Assembly (NCBI GenBank): GCA_945280365.1
Contig: CALYQD010000001.1
Location: forward strand, 286,306 to 350,305
Reading direction: 5' to 3'
Source of the DNA: an uncultured Apibacter sp.
GTDB lineage: Bacteria > Bacteroidota > Bacteroidia > Flavobacteriales > Weeksellaceae
Length of the DNA stretch: 64,000 bases
The translations under genes and the position numbers were made by a program. Of this stretch, positions 30,731 through 41,233 are shown piece after piece (position 1 is the stretch's first letter; each line of letters begins with the position of its first letter). The notes under the pieces were generated by a model that was not told where the DNA came from, made no database searches, and was given only the letters and a program-made list of their open reading frames with translations.

Positions 30731-31114
30731 TTAACGGAATCTATCTACTGATTTTATGAGCTTTTCATCCTTATTGATGTACTTATTTGCCATGGCAAGC
30801 AGAATAATCAGCAGAACCGGGACGAGTAGCTCAACACCTTTCTCAGAAAGCGAAATACTTTCTCCAGATGAATTTAGCAAATCATAAACCATAAAACCGA
30901 TCAACACTAAGTTTATAATTATATTTATATAATTAATTTTTTTCTGTACATTTCTGCTTTTAAAGCAGAAGAGCGAAATAAAAGCCAAGAGACCGATACT
31001 GAATAAAAGTATCATATCTGTTAATTCATTAGGAATAAAATCAATTAAATATCCGACAATAAAACCGATAAAACCGGCTGCTGATAGATATATGCTTTGA
31101 ATTCGTTGGATCAA
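30731..31114 (-). CDS. DUF4293-like membrane protein
   Basis: MIQRIQSIYLSAAGFIGFIVGYLIDFI start plus four hydrophobic segments. Confidence 0.7.
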   Translation of the reverse strand: MIQRIQSIYLSAAGFIGFIVGYLIDFIPNELTDMILLFSIGLLAFISLFCFKSRNVQKKINYINIIINLVLIGFMVYDLLNSSGESISLSEKGVELLVPVLLIILLAMANKYINKDEKLIKSVDRFR

Positions 31115-31307
31115 AATTTCGCTTTTTTAAAAGCAAATGTATAAAAAATTAGCGTTTTAATAAAATTTTTTGTAATATTGCTGAATAATCTACTAAAGAT
31201 TAGTGCATTATTTTTCATAAAGTTACTACTTTATTCTTTTATAAAATAATCAAAATCAATATTTTACGAAATTTTCGAGTAATTTTAAATCATACTAAAC
31301 ATAACCT

Positions 31308-32975
31308 ATGTTTGAGGAACAAAAGCTTAAAGCAATGAAAGTGGCTGATTTGCAGTCTGTTGCTAATGAATTAAAAATTAAAAGTTCAGGATTAAAAAAA
31401 TCAGAATTAATTGAATTAATTTTAGCTCATCAAAATAATCAAATTAACCTCAGTAATTCGGTAACTTCTACCGAAAAAGAACCCGTTATAACGGAAAAAA
31501 GACAACGAAAGAGAATACCTGCTAAACAGCAGAGAGAAACCATATTTCCTAAAGATGAGGAAATAGAGAAAAGTTCCCCTGATGTTGAGGATTTGACAGA
31601 TGTGAATGGTAAAGAAACTTCGGAAAATGATGAAGATTTTAAGGTAGATATTCCTGTATATAGGAAACCACAGGTGATATTAAGAAAAAGTGCTGATAGT
31701 ACACATTTTCAAAAAACTACAGCAACCAAAGATGATAAAAAGTTTTTTGATGATGAGCCTAAAAATAATTTTCAAAATCAGAAAAAAAATAATGCTAAAA
31801 ACGAATACACAAACAAACAGCATACAAACGGGAATAAATACCGTTCTTCTGATTATGAATTTGAAGGAATTATAAAAACAGAAGGAGTATTGGAAATCAC
31901 ACAGGACGGCTATGGTTTTTTACGTTCTTCGGATTTTAATTATCTTTCTTCTCCAGATGATGTATATGTTTCACCTTCCCAGATTAAGCTTTTCGGGCTT
32001 AAGACGGGAGATACCGTTACCGGTGAAGTTCGTCCTCCTAAAGAAGGTGAAAAGTTTTTTCCTCTGGTAAAAATTATAGAAATTAACGGAAGAGATCCTT
32101 TATTTGTAAGAGATAGAGTTTCTTTTGAACATTTAACTCCTTTATTTCCTGAAGAAAAATTTAAATTGGCAGGAACAGGAGCCACTTTATCGACTCGTGT
32201 GGTAGATTTATTCTCTCCGATTGGTAAAGGGCAGAGGGGTATGATCGTAGCCCAACCTAAAACAGGTAAAACGATTTTATTAAAAGATATTGCCAATGTA
32301 ATTTCAATTAATCACCCAGAAGTCTATATGATTGTCTTGTTGATTGATGAACGTCCGGAAGAAGTTACCGATATGCAGAGAAGCGTGAAAGGGGAAGTTA
32401 TAGCTTCTACCTTCGATGAATCTGCGGAAAAACACGTGAAAGTAGCTAATATTGTCCTATCTAAGGCCCAAAGAATGGTTGAATGTGGGCATGATGTGGT
32501 AATACTGTTAGATTCTATTACCCGATTGGCTCGTGCTTATAATACGGTATCTCCTGCATCAGGAAAAGTATTGTCGGGAGGAGTGGATGCTAATGCTCTG
32601 CATAAGCCTAAACGTTTCTTCGGTGCTGCTAGAAATATAGAAGGGGGAGGTTCTTTGACCATCATTGCAACCGCATTGATTGACACAGGTTCTAAAATGG
32701 ATGAAGTTATCTTCGAAGAATTTAAAGGAACAGGAAATATGGAGCTCCAGCTGGATAGGAAAATCGCCAATAAACGTATTTATCCGGCCATTGATTTGGT
32801 TTCGTCTTCTACACGTCGCGATGATCTTTTGTTAGATCAGGTTTCGCAGCAAAGAATGTGGATATTAAGAAATCATCTTGCAGATATGAATCCATTGGAA
32901 GCCATGGAATTCTTGAAAACGAGATTAGAACGATCTCTTACCAATGAAGAATTCTTGTTAACCATGAATCAATAA
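31308..32975 (+). CDS. rho: Transcription termination factor Rho
   Basis: SAP-like N-terminus; [53 protein letters not shown]. Confidence 0.98.
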   Translation: MFEEQKLKAMKVADLQSVANELKIKSSGLKKSELIELILAHQNNQINLSNSVTSTEKEPVITEKRQRKRIPAKQQRETIFPKDEEIEKSSPDVEDLTDVNGKETSENDEDFKVDIPVYRKPQVILRKSADSTHFQKTTATKDDKKFFDDEPKNNFQNQKKNNAKNEYTNKQHTNGNKYRSSDYEFEGIIKTEGVLEITQDGYGFLRSSDFNYLSSPDDVYVSPSQIKLFGLKTGDTVTGEVRPPKEGEKFFPLVKIIEINGRDPLFVRDRVSFEHLTPLFPEEKFKLAGTGATLSTRVVDLFSPIGKGQRGMIVAQPKTGKTILLKDIANVISINHPEVYMIVLLIDERPEEVTDMQRSVKGEVIASTFDESAEKHVKVANIVLSKAQRMVECGHDVVILLDSITRLARAYNTVSPASGKVLSGGVDANALHKPKRFFGAARNIEGGGSLTIIATALIDTGSKMDEVIFEEFKGTGNMELQLDRKIANKRIYPAIDLVSSSTRRDDLLLDQVSQQRMWILRNHLADMNPLEAMEFLKTRLERSLTNEEFLLTMNQ

Positions 32976-32991
32976 TAAATAAAGATAGAAA

Positions 32992-33019
32992 AAGACTGTT
33001 TTTTAATAAACAGTTTTTT
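32992..33019 (+). terminator. Terminator after rho
   Basis: AAGACTGTTTTTTAATAAACAGTTTTTTT. Confidence 0.7.
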
Positions 33020-33055
33020 TATTTTATCTTCATAAAATTTATCTTGATAGGGGGA

Positions 33056-34135
33056 TTATCCTTTATGATAAGTGAATTTTTTATTTAAATAAGGTTTTAA
33101 CTCCGTATAAGACACAAATAAAGAAAAATATCCGTAAGAATAAGGAGTTAATTCATATATGTTATAGTGAAATGTAATCCCTTTGTCACTTAAAGTAAAA
33201 TTTTTAGAATAAGAAATAGAGTCAGAAATAAAAATAGAATATTCCGGCTCATATAATTTTACATTAGCCGGAATATTATACTTTCTTCTAGCTTCCCTAT
33301 CTAAAATTTGATTAATTTCTTTTTCATGAGTTAAATCCAATACATTATCTATACTAAGCCATTTTTTTGATTTTTTATCATAAGTAAAGAATACTTTTTC
33401 AAAAATACCATGAGCTCCTCCTTCATAATCATAAGTAGATAAAACTGTAACATAATAATTAGAATTATTGATGATAGGATATATATAGCTATGATGCTCA
33501 TTAATAAGTGAATATAAATTTAGGTCAGTAGGATCATTTTCATTTAGAACAGCTTCTACATTTAATTTATAATCAGATTTAAAGTCAGAAATTGCTTTCT
33601 TTGTAAAAGATTCGAATTTTGTATACTTAGGATAAGAAAGCTGAATGAGTTCCTTTTGCAAGTTAGCTTTACTAGGTACAAACCAGTTAAAAACCATAGA
33701 CCATACAATAGTGTCTGTTATAACAGGTATAAAATCCGCCGCATATAAATGAGAAACATCCGTAGCTTCCCCATTGTTGGTGTTTTTCAGTTCAAAATTT
33801 AGTGAGGACGATTCTTTTTTCCATTTTCCTATATAAGTCTTACCATTAAAGGTTCCGGAAAATAATTCTTTTGCTACATTAGAATCTTGGTTTTCTTCAG
33901 TGGAAAGACTGAAGTTTTGTGAATTATTATCCTTAACTAAGTAAATAGGGGCATTTTGCGAGAGATAGTAATAGTTAGCAAAGCACTTACTGTCATCCTG
34001 GTTACAAATTAGTTCCATATTTACAGGATGGCTTCCTATTTTCCCCTCTAAATGATAATAATGGTTATAGGTAACTATTTGAGAATTTAGCGAACAGACA
34101 GTAAGTAACATCATATTAAATAATGTAACTTTCAT
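33056..34135 (-). CDS. Secreted DUF4163/DUF3298 (PdaC/RsiV-like) protein
   Basis: C-terminal YYVTVLSTYDYEGGAHGIFEKVFFTYDKKSKKWLSIDNVLD and GITFHYNIYELTPYSYGYFSLFVSYTELKPYL. Confidence 0.75.
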   Translation of the reverse strand: MKVTLFNMMLLTVCSLNSQIVTYNHYYHLEGKIGSHPVNMELICNQDDSKCFANYYYLSQNAPIYLVKDNNSQNFSLSTEENQDSNVAKELFSGTFNGKTYIGKWKKESSSLNFELKNTNNGEATDVSHLYAADFIPVITDTIVWSMVFNWFVPSKANLQKELIQLSYPKYTKFESFTKKAISDFKSDYKLNVEAVLNENDPTDLNLYSLINEHHSYIYPIINNSNYYVTVLSTYDYEGGAHGIFEKVFFTYDKKSKKWLSIDNVLDLTHEKEINQILDREARRKYNIPANVKLYEPEYSIFISDSISYSKNFTLSDKGITFHYNIYELTPYSYGYFSLFVSYTELKPYLNKKFTYHKG

Positions 34136-34152
34136 AAGGTGAAATTTTATTT

Positions 34153-34761
34153 TTATCTCATAAACTTAGATCGATTATTCCTTACATTGGGATTAATCAT
34201 GGAACTTTTAGAAACATTTACCCTTTTTAGTTGTTCCTTCATCATTTTAATTTGATCTCCCAGCATATTAGAAGAATCCAACCTTTTTGCTTCATTAAGG
34301 AGGCGATCTGCTTCATTTTTGTTTCCTCTCACCATAGCTCCTGCAGCTAAATTTAAAGTAGCCAATGCCCGGTCGTGTTTAAAACTTAATCCGTAATCCA
34401 ATGCCGTTTTCATATAATTCTCAGCTTTGGCAGGATTTCCCTGAGCTTCTGTAATACCCATAAGATAGTTATAATATCCGTACTGTTTTCTAACCAATTG
34501 ACTTTTTATATTGGTAACTTTATCGAGCCATGAACGTGCTCCTACAAGGTCTTGTTTACGCAGTTTCCAAAATGCTAGTAAGATATATTCATTTCTGAAA
34601 AATAATATAATGGGAATGGCTGAAAGAAATACCATTAAAATTCCGAATCCAATCTGACGATTAAACATTAGATAAATTCCGAATCCGATTATGATGGCTG
34701 CAATAACAAGTTTTATATATTTATTCATTGTAATTTCTTCAAGTTTCGACAAAGGTAACAA
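34153..34761 (-). CDS. Membrane-anchored TPR-like protein
   Basis: Two N-terminal hydrophobic helices; AENYMKTALDYGLSFKHDRALATLNLAAGAMVRGNKNEADRLLNEAKRLD. Confidence 0.65.
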   Translation of the reverse strand: MLPLSKLEEITMNKYIKLVIAAIIIGFGIYLMFNRQIGFGILMVFLSAIPIILFFRNEYILLAFWKLRKQDLVGARSWLDKVTNIKSQLVRKQYGYYNYLMGITEAQGNPAKAENYMKTALDYGLSFKHDRALATLNLAAGAMVRGNKNEADRLLNEAKRLDSSNMLGDQIKMMKEQLKRVNVSKSSMINPNVRNNRSKFMR

Positions 34762-34843
34762 TAACAGTTGAAAAAATCAGGGCAAAAACTATAGCAAGAG
34801 ATTATTTTAGATGGAAAAATATAATTATGGATAATAAAACATA

Positions 34844-35734
34844 TCATCCAGTAACATATCCGAAATTTTTTAAATCGCGATCATTCGATCTCCAATCTTT
34901 TTTAACTTTAACATAAAGATTTAAATAAATTTTTTTGTTAAAAAACTTCTCTAAATCCAAACGTGCTTCTGTACCTACTTTTTGTATTTTTTGTCCTTTA
35001 TGACCGATTAGAATCCCTTTTTGCGTATTTCTTTCAACATAAATTGTAGATTCAATACGAATCAGATGATCTTCTTCCTTAAAACTTTCAGTAACGACTT
35101 CTACGGAATAGGGAATTTCTTTTTGATAGTTGAGTAATATTTTTTCACGAACGGTTTCATTTACAAAGAAACGCTCGGATAATGTTGTAAATTGCTCTTT
35201 ATCATAATAAGGAGGCATTTCCGGTAACATGCCTTTAATTTTTGGGAGAATTAACTCCGTGTTTAATGAATGTAAAGCTGATATAGGAAGGATTTCAGCA
35301 TTGGGCAATTGATTATGCCAGAATTCTACACTATTTGAGATTTGAGAAGCCTCTTTTGCCTTGTCTACTTTATTTAGTAGCACGATGACGGGAACTTTTA
35401 CTGAATTTAATTTTTTAATTAAAAATTCCGAAGGATTTTTTTCTTCTCCAAATTCGGTTATAAAAAGAATCACATCTGCATCATCAAAAGATTCTTTTAC
35501 AAAATCGTTCATTTTTTCCTGTAGTTCATAAGCAGGATTTTGTATAATTCCCGGAGTGTCGGAAAAGATAATTTGCGTATTTTCATCGTTCCAAATTCCA
35601 AAAACCCTATGGCGAGTTGTTTGTACTTTAGGGGTAACGATGGATAGTTTTTCTCCGATTAGTGTATTTATCAAAGTGGATTTTCCTACATTGGGTTTTC
35701 CTACAATGCTGACAAATCCTGATTTATGTGACAT
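34844..35734 (-). CDS. era: GTPase Era
   Basis: GFVSIVGKPNVGKSTLINTLIGEKLSIVTPKVQTTRHRV; KH-type C-terminus. Confidence 0.96.
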   Translation of the reverse strand: MSHKSGFVSIVGKPNVGKSTLINTLIGEKLSIVTPKVQTTRHRVFGIWNDENTQIIFSDTPGIIQNPAYELQEKMNDFVKESFDDADVILFITEFGEEKNPSEFLIKKLNSVKVPVIVLLNKVDKAKEASQISNSVEFWHNQLPNAEILPISALHSLNTELILPKIKGMLPEMPPYYDKEQFTTLSERFFVNETVREKILLNYQKEIPYSVEVVTESFKEEDHLIRIESTIYVERNTQKGILIGHKGQKIQKVGTEARLDLEKFFNKKIYLNLYVKVKKDWRSNDRDLKNFGYVTG

Positions 35735-35765
35735 GAATTTATTTTTTTGATAAAATTAAATTTAT

Positions 35766-36707
35766 TTATTTTTTTGAGCGATATTTTTTAATGAGAGCTT
35801 GTAAAATTGCCCAAGTTTCAGCATCTACAATTCCGTCTGCTTTTTCCGGTCTGAAATGCCATTGAAAAGCTCTAACAGTAAGAAAGGTGTTTTTGTCCCA
35901 TTCTCCGGAAAGGTTCAACTTATATCCGTATTTTTGTAGGGCTTTTTGAAATTCAAGGGGAGAGCTGTACGGATAAGTATCAGGAATGTATTGAGACAGA
36001 AAATATTCTTTATCATATTCTTCATACCACGCACCAATGCCGTATTGAGTATAAAGTTCTTTCCAAGGGAATAGAGGGCCGGGATCTTGTTTTCTTAACG
36101 GAGCAATATCGCTATGTCCCACTACATTTACCGGATCAATTTCATACCGGTCGATAATATTTTTTGACAATGCCGCAACTTTCTCAATCTGATAACTAGG
36201 AAAAGGGGTAAAAATTAAAGAATCTTTTACTTTAATGTATCCTTTATTTACTATTTCAATACCGATAGAAGTGTCATTAAGATTTTCTGTTCCGTTCCAG
36301 GCGCTTACTCCTGCATGCCAAGCACGTTTATCTTCGCTTACTAATATATCAATGGTATCATTGGGCTGGTCTGTAATCAAATAATGAGAGCTTACCTCTC
36401 CTTTTTTCGCTAATATTTTAACAGAGATAGGATAATCGGATACGGTATAATGTAAAACCAAAAATTTGACTCTTTCATTAAATGCAACTGATGGGAAATT
36501 TTCTTTAGAAATAACATATCCCGGAAGATTTGCTTCTGTGATGAAATGATATTTCGGATTTGTATTTGAGATATATACGGTATCTCGTATTATCTTGGTA
36601 TCAACAATGATTTTTTTTTGTGAACCGCAACTTATTAATAATAAGAGTGTAAGGCACAGTAAATTGCATTTTATTAATTGTATCATATATTTAATTAAGT
36701 ATAACAA
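35766..36707 (-). CDS. N-acetylmuramoyl-L-alanine amidase (AmiD-like) lipoprotein
   Basis: VKFLVLHYTVSDYPISVKILAKKGEVSSHYLI; VVGHSDIAPLRKQDPGPLFPW; C-terminal PG-binding-like region. Confidence 0.9.
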   Translation of the reverse strand: MLYLIKYMIQLIKCNLLCLTLLLLISCGSQKKIIVDTKIIRDTVYISNTNPKYHFITEANLPGYVISKENFPSVAFNERVKFLVLHYTVSDYPISVKILAKKGEVSSHYLITDQPNDTIDILVSEDKRAWHAGVSAWNGTENLNDTSIGIEIVNKGYIKVKDSLIFTPFPSYQIEKVAALSKNIIDRYEIDPVNVVGHSDIAPLRKQDPGPLFPWKELYTQYGIGAWYEEYDKEYFLSQYIPDTYPYSSPLEFQKALQKYGYKLNLSGEWDKNTFLTVRAFQWHFRPEKADGIVDAETWAILQALIKKYRSKK

Positions 36708-36820
36708 AGTTAAAAAACAGAGAAATAAATATAAGTTAAAAATTTTAAAAAAATACTTGCATAAGTAAAATCTTACTATTACTTTTGCACTCCAAATTAG
36801 TTCGAATGCAAACTAAATTT

Positions 36821-36905
36821 GGAGAGTTGCCGGAGTGGTTAACGGAGCAGTTTGCTAAACTGTCGACAGGAAACTGTCGCGTGGGTTCGAATCCCACACT
36901 CTCCG
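36821..36905 (+). tRNA. tRNA-Ser (GCT)
   Basis: GGAGAGT/ACTCTCC acceptor stem, long variable arm, GCT anticodon in the TTTGCTAAA loop. Confidence 0.95.
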
Positions 36906-36926
36906 CATAAACACACAAGGTAAATT

Positions 36927-36999
<73 letters not shown>

Positions 37000-37020
37000 C
37001 TTGATAAATCATCAGAAAGG

Positions 37021-37094
37021 GGTCGCGTAGCTCAGCTGGATAGAGCATCTGCCTTCTAAGCAGACGGTCAAAGGTTCGAATCCTTTCGCGATCA
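37021..37094 (+). tRNA. tRNA-Arg (TCT)
   Basis: GGTCGCG/CGCGATC acceptor stem, TCT anticodon; 3' end is the integration target. Confidence 0.95.
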
Positions 37095-37095
37095 C
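37080..37095 (+). repeat. attL-like direct repeat (tRNA-Arg 3' end)
   Basis: ATCCTTTCGCGATCAC identical to 48363..48378. Confidence 0.85.
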
Positions 37096-37481
37096 AATCT
37101 TCAAGAGTAACTTACTCGAAAAATATTATAAAACCTCTGTAAATAGCATTTATAGTGGTTTTTTTATTTATAAAGGCAAAATACAATTCGTCACTTTTAG
37201 TCAAAAATCACTAAATTTCTTCCCCCTATAGTGTCCCCCTTTATTATCTAACTATAAATTGTAGAGAACCTATTGATTAGGGTTATTTACTATTTAATTA
37301 TTATTTTCCTTGTTTTTTAAAAGTTTGATAATTTAGGGTAATATTCAATTAATCAATGAATTGCTTTGATATTTGCTGTCAAAATGCGAATTTAGCTCAT
37401 GTAAATAATTACTGTTTACAAACTGTAGAAAAAAGAATAAAACTATGCCCCTAAAAGTAAGCTATTCCGTATCTGCCCCTT

Positions 37482-38584
37482 TTGCGGAAAGATAAAATCA
37501 AAGTAAGCGGACAATGTCCCTTGTACCTCCTTATTATTTTAAATTCTCATAAATTAAAAATTCCCTTGGGGGTATCAGAAGACCCCAAAGACCGAGATAG
37601 CCTAAAAAAGAGGTTCAAAGGAAAAGGCTATGCCACTTTGAACAACCTCTTAGACAGAGAAGAGCGAAAAATAAAAGACTTCATCAACCAGACTATTTCA
37701 GCCGAGCAAAATATAAAGTTGGAAAAAATAAATAATTTTGTAAATAAAAAGAACCTCCATGACTTCTTTACCTTCTTTGAAAAAATATTCTGTCCCCTGA
37801 GGCTTCAAAACATAGAAGAAGGAACCCAATATCATTACAAGCTATTAGGAAAAGTCCTGAAAGAATACAGGCCCGGTTTAAGTCTGCAAGACATGGACTT
37901 AAATTTTATACAGGAGTTTGATTGATACCTGAAAGACAACAATAAAGGAGTATGGAGTACCCATAAAAACCTGAAATCAGTACTCCTTTAGGCAAAAAAG
38001 CTGAATTACATGGAAGATAATCACTCACTACGATGAATTTAAAGTTCCCAGCCCAAACATAAAACCCATTTCCTGACTTCCCCGGAAGTAGAAAAAAATC
38101 AAAAACCTTGAACTCAATGAAAGCCTGGGCCAGACCAGGGATAAATTCCTGTTAACCTGTTATACCGGGCTTCGGTTTTTCGATATTCTCCAAATTATCC
38201 GCGAGAACTGGGGAAGAGTTCACGGAACCGTTCATATGGAAATGCAAAATGGTACGAGTTCCTTTAACCAGAAATTCCTTAAAAATAATCCAGAAATACC
38301 AAAAGTTCAAACCCAAGGACGAGCCTATATTTAAAAAAGTTTCCAACCAGAAATTAAACGATATGCTCAAAGTAATAGACAAAAAAGCCGGGGTAAACCC
38401 CAGCCTGTCCTTTCACTGGGCAAAGCATACCTATGGTACATTGTTAGCTAACAGTAGGTTTAATGCCTTTGAGATAAGGAAGCTACTGGGGCATAAAGAC
38501 CTGAAACAGTCTTTGGTTTATGTAAATTCCACTGATAAAATGATGAAGGAGAAAATAAAGGATGCAGATTTCTTTAATAAGTAA
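37482..38584 (+). pseudogene. Tyrosine recombinase/integrase, fragmented
   Basis: 37482..37925 resembles the N-terminal/SAM-like part (DRDSLKKRFKGKGYATLN...); 38249..38584 has the catalytic C-terminus SLSFHWAKHTYGTLLANSRFNAFEIRKLLGHKDLKQSLVYV; frame breaks between. Confidence 0.8.
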
Positions 38585-38644
38585 GAGAAAAGAGATAAGA
38601 AGTAAGGAATAAAAAAAAACGAGTAATCTAAAAGAATCATACCA

Positions 38645-39036
38645 TTGATGAACCCAATAAATAAAGATTTCCTGCAAGAGACGGAAAACTATCTAAGTAT
38701 CCCTGAAAAAAATAAAAACAAACAATACGATTTTATAGCTGAAATTGAAAGCTACAAGCACTTGGGTTATTCTCTTCTATCCATACTAAGGGTTTGCCAT
38801 AGTGCTTTAGTAGCCAAAGAAGAAGATATACGCTACCATACCGATTTGGATATTTACAGCCTATTGGATTTAGCAAAAAGCTTAATCCCAGAACCCGAAT
38901 TTGAATTTTTAGATAAATTGAAAAAAGAGATTGAAAAACGAAAAAGTAAAATAAACAGCAGAAAAATAAGTAAAAAACTAAAAATCCTTGAAAAACTCCT
39001 GGATAGACAGGATTTTTATAAGGTAATACAAATTAT
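38645..39036 (+). CDS. Hypothetical helical protein (probably truncated; ORF runs to 39250)
   Basis: MNPINKDFLQETENYLSIPEK...; ORF tail overlaps the antisense LysM ORF, so only the first part looks native. Confidence 0.45.
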
Positions 39037-39351
39037 TCAGGGTATTCCCTTTTTGCAGGGTACAGGAAACTTCATAGATAGTTGGTTTTCCATAAATAGG
39101 ATTAAAGGAAAGGGAATTTTTTTAAGATTTATCTTTATTTCTGCTTTTGGTTTTTCTGAATTTATTTTCCTATTCTCCTGTGCAGGAAGCAGAATAAAAT
39201 TGAGATGCTTAGGGATTTTAGAGCCGATTAAATCCTTTAATTCACAGTGATTATTATGAAAATTTTTTAGTTCAAAAGGAGTAATATCCAATTTCTTAGA
39301 AATGCTTTCTAAGGTATCTCCTTTTTGGATTTTATAGGTTTTATGATTCAT
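39037..39351 (-). pseudogene. LysM-domain N-terminal fragment of a T6SS-type effector
   Basis: MNHKTYKIQKGDTLESISKKLDITPFELKNFHNNHCELKDLIGSKIPKHLNFILLPAQ; lacks an effector C-terminal domain. Confidence 0.6.
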
Positions 39352-39560
39352 AGTTATCCCCTATCTTATTACGTTAAATATAGGATAAAATAAAAAACAT
39401 ACAAGATAAAAGATAAAAATAGTATCATATTTGATGACAATTCTGAAAATACAGGATAATTTATTACACAGTTTTTCCGTAATACTCTTCGGTAATTTCG
39501 TGTATAAAATCTAAAATAGATAATTCCCTATATATAACTCTACAGTAGATTTTAGATTTT

Positions 39561-39995
39561 TTACAAGAAAAACCCCTTATCAGCAAAACTGAAATAAGTT
39601 TCCTTAGTTGTTACTAAATGATCTACAAATACTAAATCCAAAAACTTACAAGCCTGTTGTATTCTCTCCGTTAAATTCCAGTCACTTTTAGAAGGATTTT
39701 GATTAGAACTTGGATGATTGTGTATAACTACAATGGCAGAAGCATTCGCTTTTAAAGCCACACTTAATATAATTCGTATATTTACTAAACAAGCAGAAAT
39801 TCCTCCTTTAGCTAAACTATAATATCCTAATATAAGATTGTTTCTATTTAAATACAATACTTTTACTTCTTCTTGTAATTCAATAGTTTTCATATTCCAA
39901 ATGGATATTGCTAAATCATATAATTGATTACTATTCTCTATTTTTATTTTCTCCTGGTTTTTATTGGTATAGGAGACTTTTATTTCTGATACTCT
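39561..39995 (-). CDS. RadC/JAB domain protein
   Basis: LSVALKANASAIVVIHNHPSSNQNPSKSDWNLTERIQQACKFLDLVFVDHLVTT (HNHPS...SxxD JAMM motif); likely start MRVSEIKV. Confidence 0.9.
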   Translation of the reverse strand, partial: RVSEIKVSYTNKNQEKIKIENSNQLYDLAISIWNMKTIELQEEVKVLYLNRNNLILGYYSLAKGGISACLVNIRIILSVALKANASAIVVIHNHPSSNQNPSKSDWNLTERIQQACKFLDLVFVDHLVTTKETYFSFADKGFFL

Positions 39996-40091
39996 CATGT
40001 TAAAACAAATAAAAAGTACGTCCACTTCTTGCAGAACTTATATAATAAGAATACAAAAAATGGACGTACTAAAAATTAAACAGTTAATTCT

Positions 40092-40523
40092 TCATTCAGG
40101 GAAAATGTATGATTCTCTGTTAATTCCTTTTGAATGTAGGAAGAAGTATTTTCCTTGTGGATAATTTGATTGGGTTTGTGGTGCTAGTGGATTATTTGTA
40201 CTAGTAAGATAAGTATATCGGTGTGTAAGGAGTAAAACTTCTCCAGTATCTTTTACCGTATATTCATAAGGTTCACATTCCTGTTTTTCTATACTTCCTG
40301 TTAGTTCTGAACCGATTAAGGATTGACAAATCTGTTCATCAAAAGTGCAGGATAAATAGGCTTTTTTAACAGTTGCATAATAATTCCCTGTTTTTTGGCT
40401 TAACAGCATTTCTATTCCACCAGAGATTTCCAATACAAAAAAGGAAGTTCCGTCTTCCCTTTTTCTTTCTTTGTAGTTGATAATTTTTACCATTGATTTA
40501 TGTTTTTGAGTTAGTAAGACCAC
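40092..40523 (-). CDS. Hypothetical protein linked to RadC in the mobile element
   Basis: VKIINYKERKREDGTSFFVLEISGGIEMLLSQKTGNYYATVKKAYLSCTFDE. Confidence 0.55.
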   Translation of the reverse strand: MVLLTQKHKSMVKIINYKERKREDGTSFFVLEISGGIEMLLSQKTGNYYATVKKAYLSCTFDEQICQSLIGSELTGSIEKQECEPYEYTVKDTGEVLLLTHRYTYLTSTNNPLAPQTQSNYPQGKYFFLHSKGINRESYIFPE

Positions 40524-40679
40524 CAGGAAACAAAAATCCAGAGGAAAAAAGATTCAGCTTTCATCTTGAATTTTTATACAATCTGGAAATCGTCTTGTTT
40601 CCTATATAAGTGGTGGGGGAGGTTTTCCCTTTAATACTAGTGGGGATATTTAATTAGGGTAGGTTAGGCGTAGAAATTT

Positions 40680-40707
40680 ATTATAATTTTTTTATGAAAA
40701 TTATAAT
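40680..40707. repeat. AT-rich palindrome upstream of the 40844 module
   Basis: ATTATAATTTT-TTTATG-AAAATTATAAT, 11-bp perfect stem. Confidence 0.55.
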
Positions 40708-40843
40708 AAATGATTCCTTTCATTAATAACTATTTGTTGAACAATATTTTTGGTTTATTGATGTGTTTTTAATAAGATAAATATTTTGATTAGAATTATA
40801 TTTGTAACTTTCATATCATAAAAACTATTTTAAATAAAAAATT

Positions 40844-41233
40844 ATGGCTATTTTAACTACTTCAATAATAACAGTTATAGTTACATTTTTAGCAAAAGAG
40901 GGTGCAACTAAAGTTTATGAAACTGTTATCGAAACTCTTTCAATAGAAGCAATCAATAAAATTAAAAATGTTTTCACAAAAGATGGTAAACCGAAAGAGG
41001 TTATATCTGAGTTACAGGAAAAACCTGATAGTGTAGCTAGACAAAATGCCGTAAAAGCCTTAATTGAAAAGTCAATTGAAGATGATCCAGAAATAGAAAA
41101 TGCTTTTATGGAATTTTTTCAAAAAATTCCTAATGGAATAACAACTAATATTTCACATAGTAAGAATGTAAACACTGGAGATATAAATAGTGCTGGAGGC
41201 GATATAGATTTGCGCATTGGAGATGGAATTTAA
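40844..41233 (+). CDS. Putative Bell-like (membrane-acting) effector with C-terminal amyloid-signalling-like motif
   Basis: N-terminal hydrophobic helix TTSIITVIVTFLAKEGATKVYETVIE; EKPDSVARQNAVKALIEKSIEDDPEIENAFMEFF; C-terminal NVNTGDINSAGGDIDLRIGDGI. Confidence 0.55.
   Translation: MAILTTSIITVIVTFLAKEGATKVYETVIETLSIEAINKIKNVFTKDGKPKEVISELQEKPDSVARQNAVKALIEKSIEDDPEIENAFMEFFQKIPNGITTNISHSKNVNTGDINSAGGDIDLRIGDGI

Noticed and set aside
30432-30734. Plus ORF overlapping the UbiA-like CDS
   Set aside because: Out-of-frame shadow of 29902..30693 ending in the terminator region.
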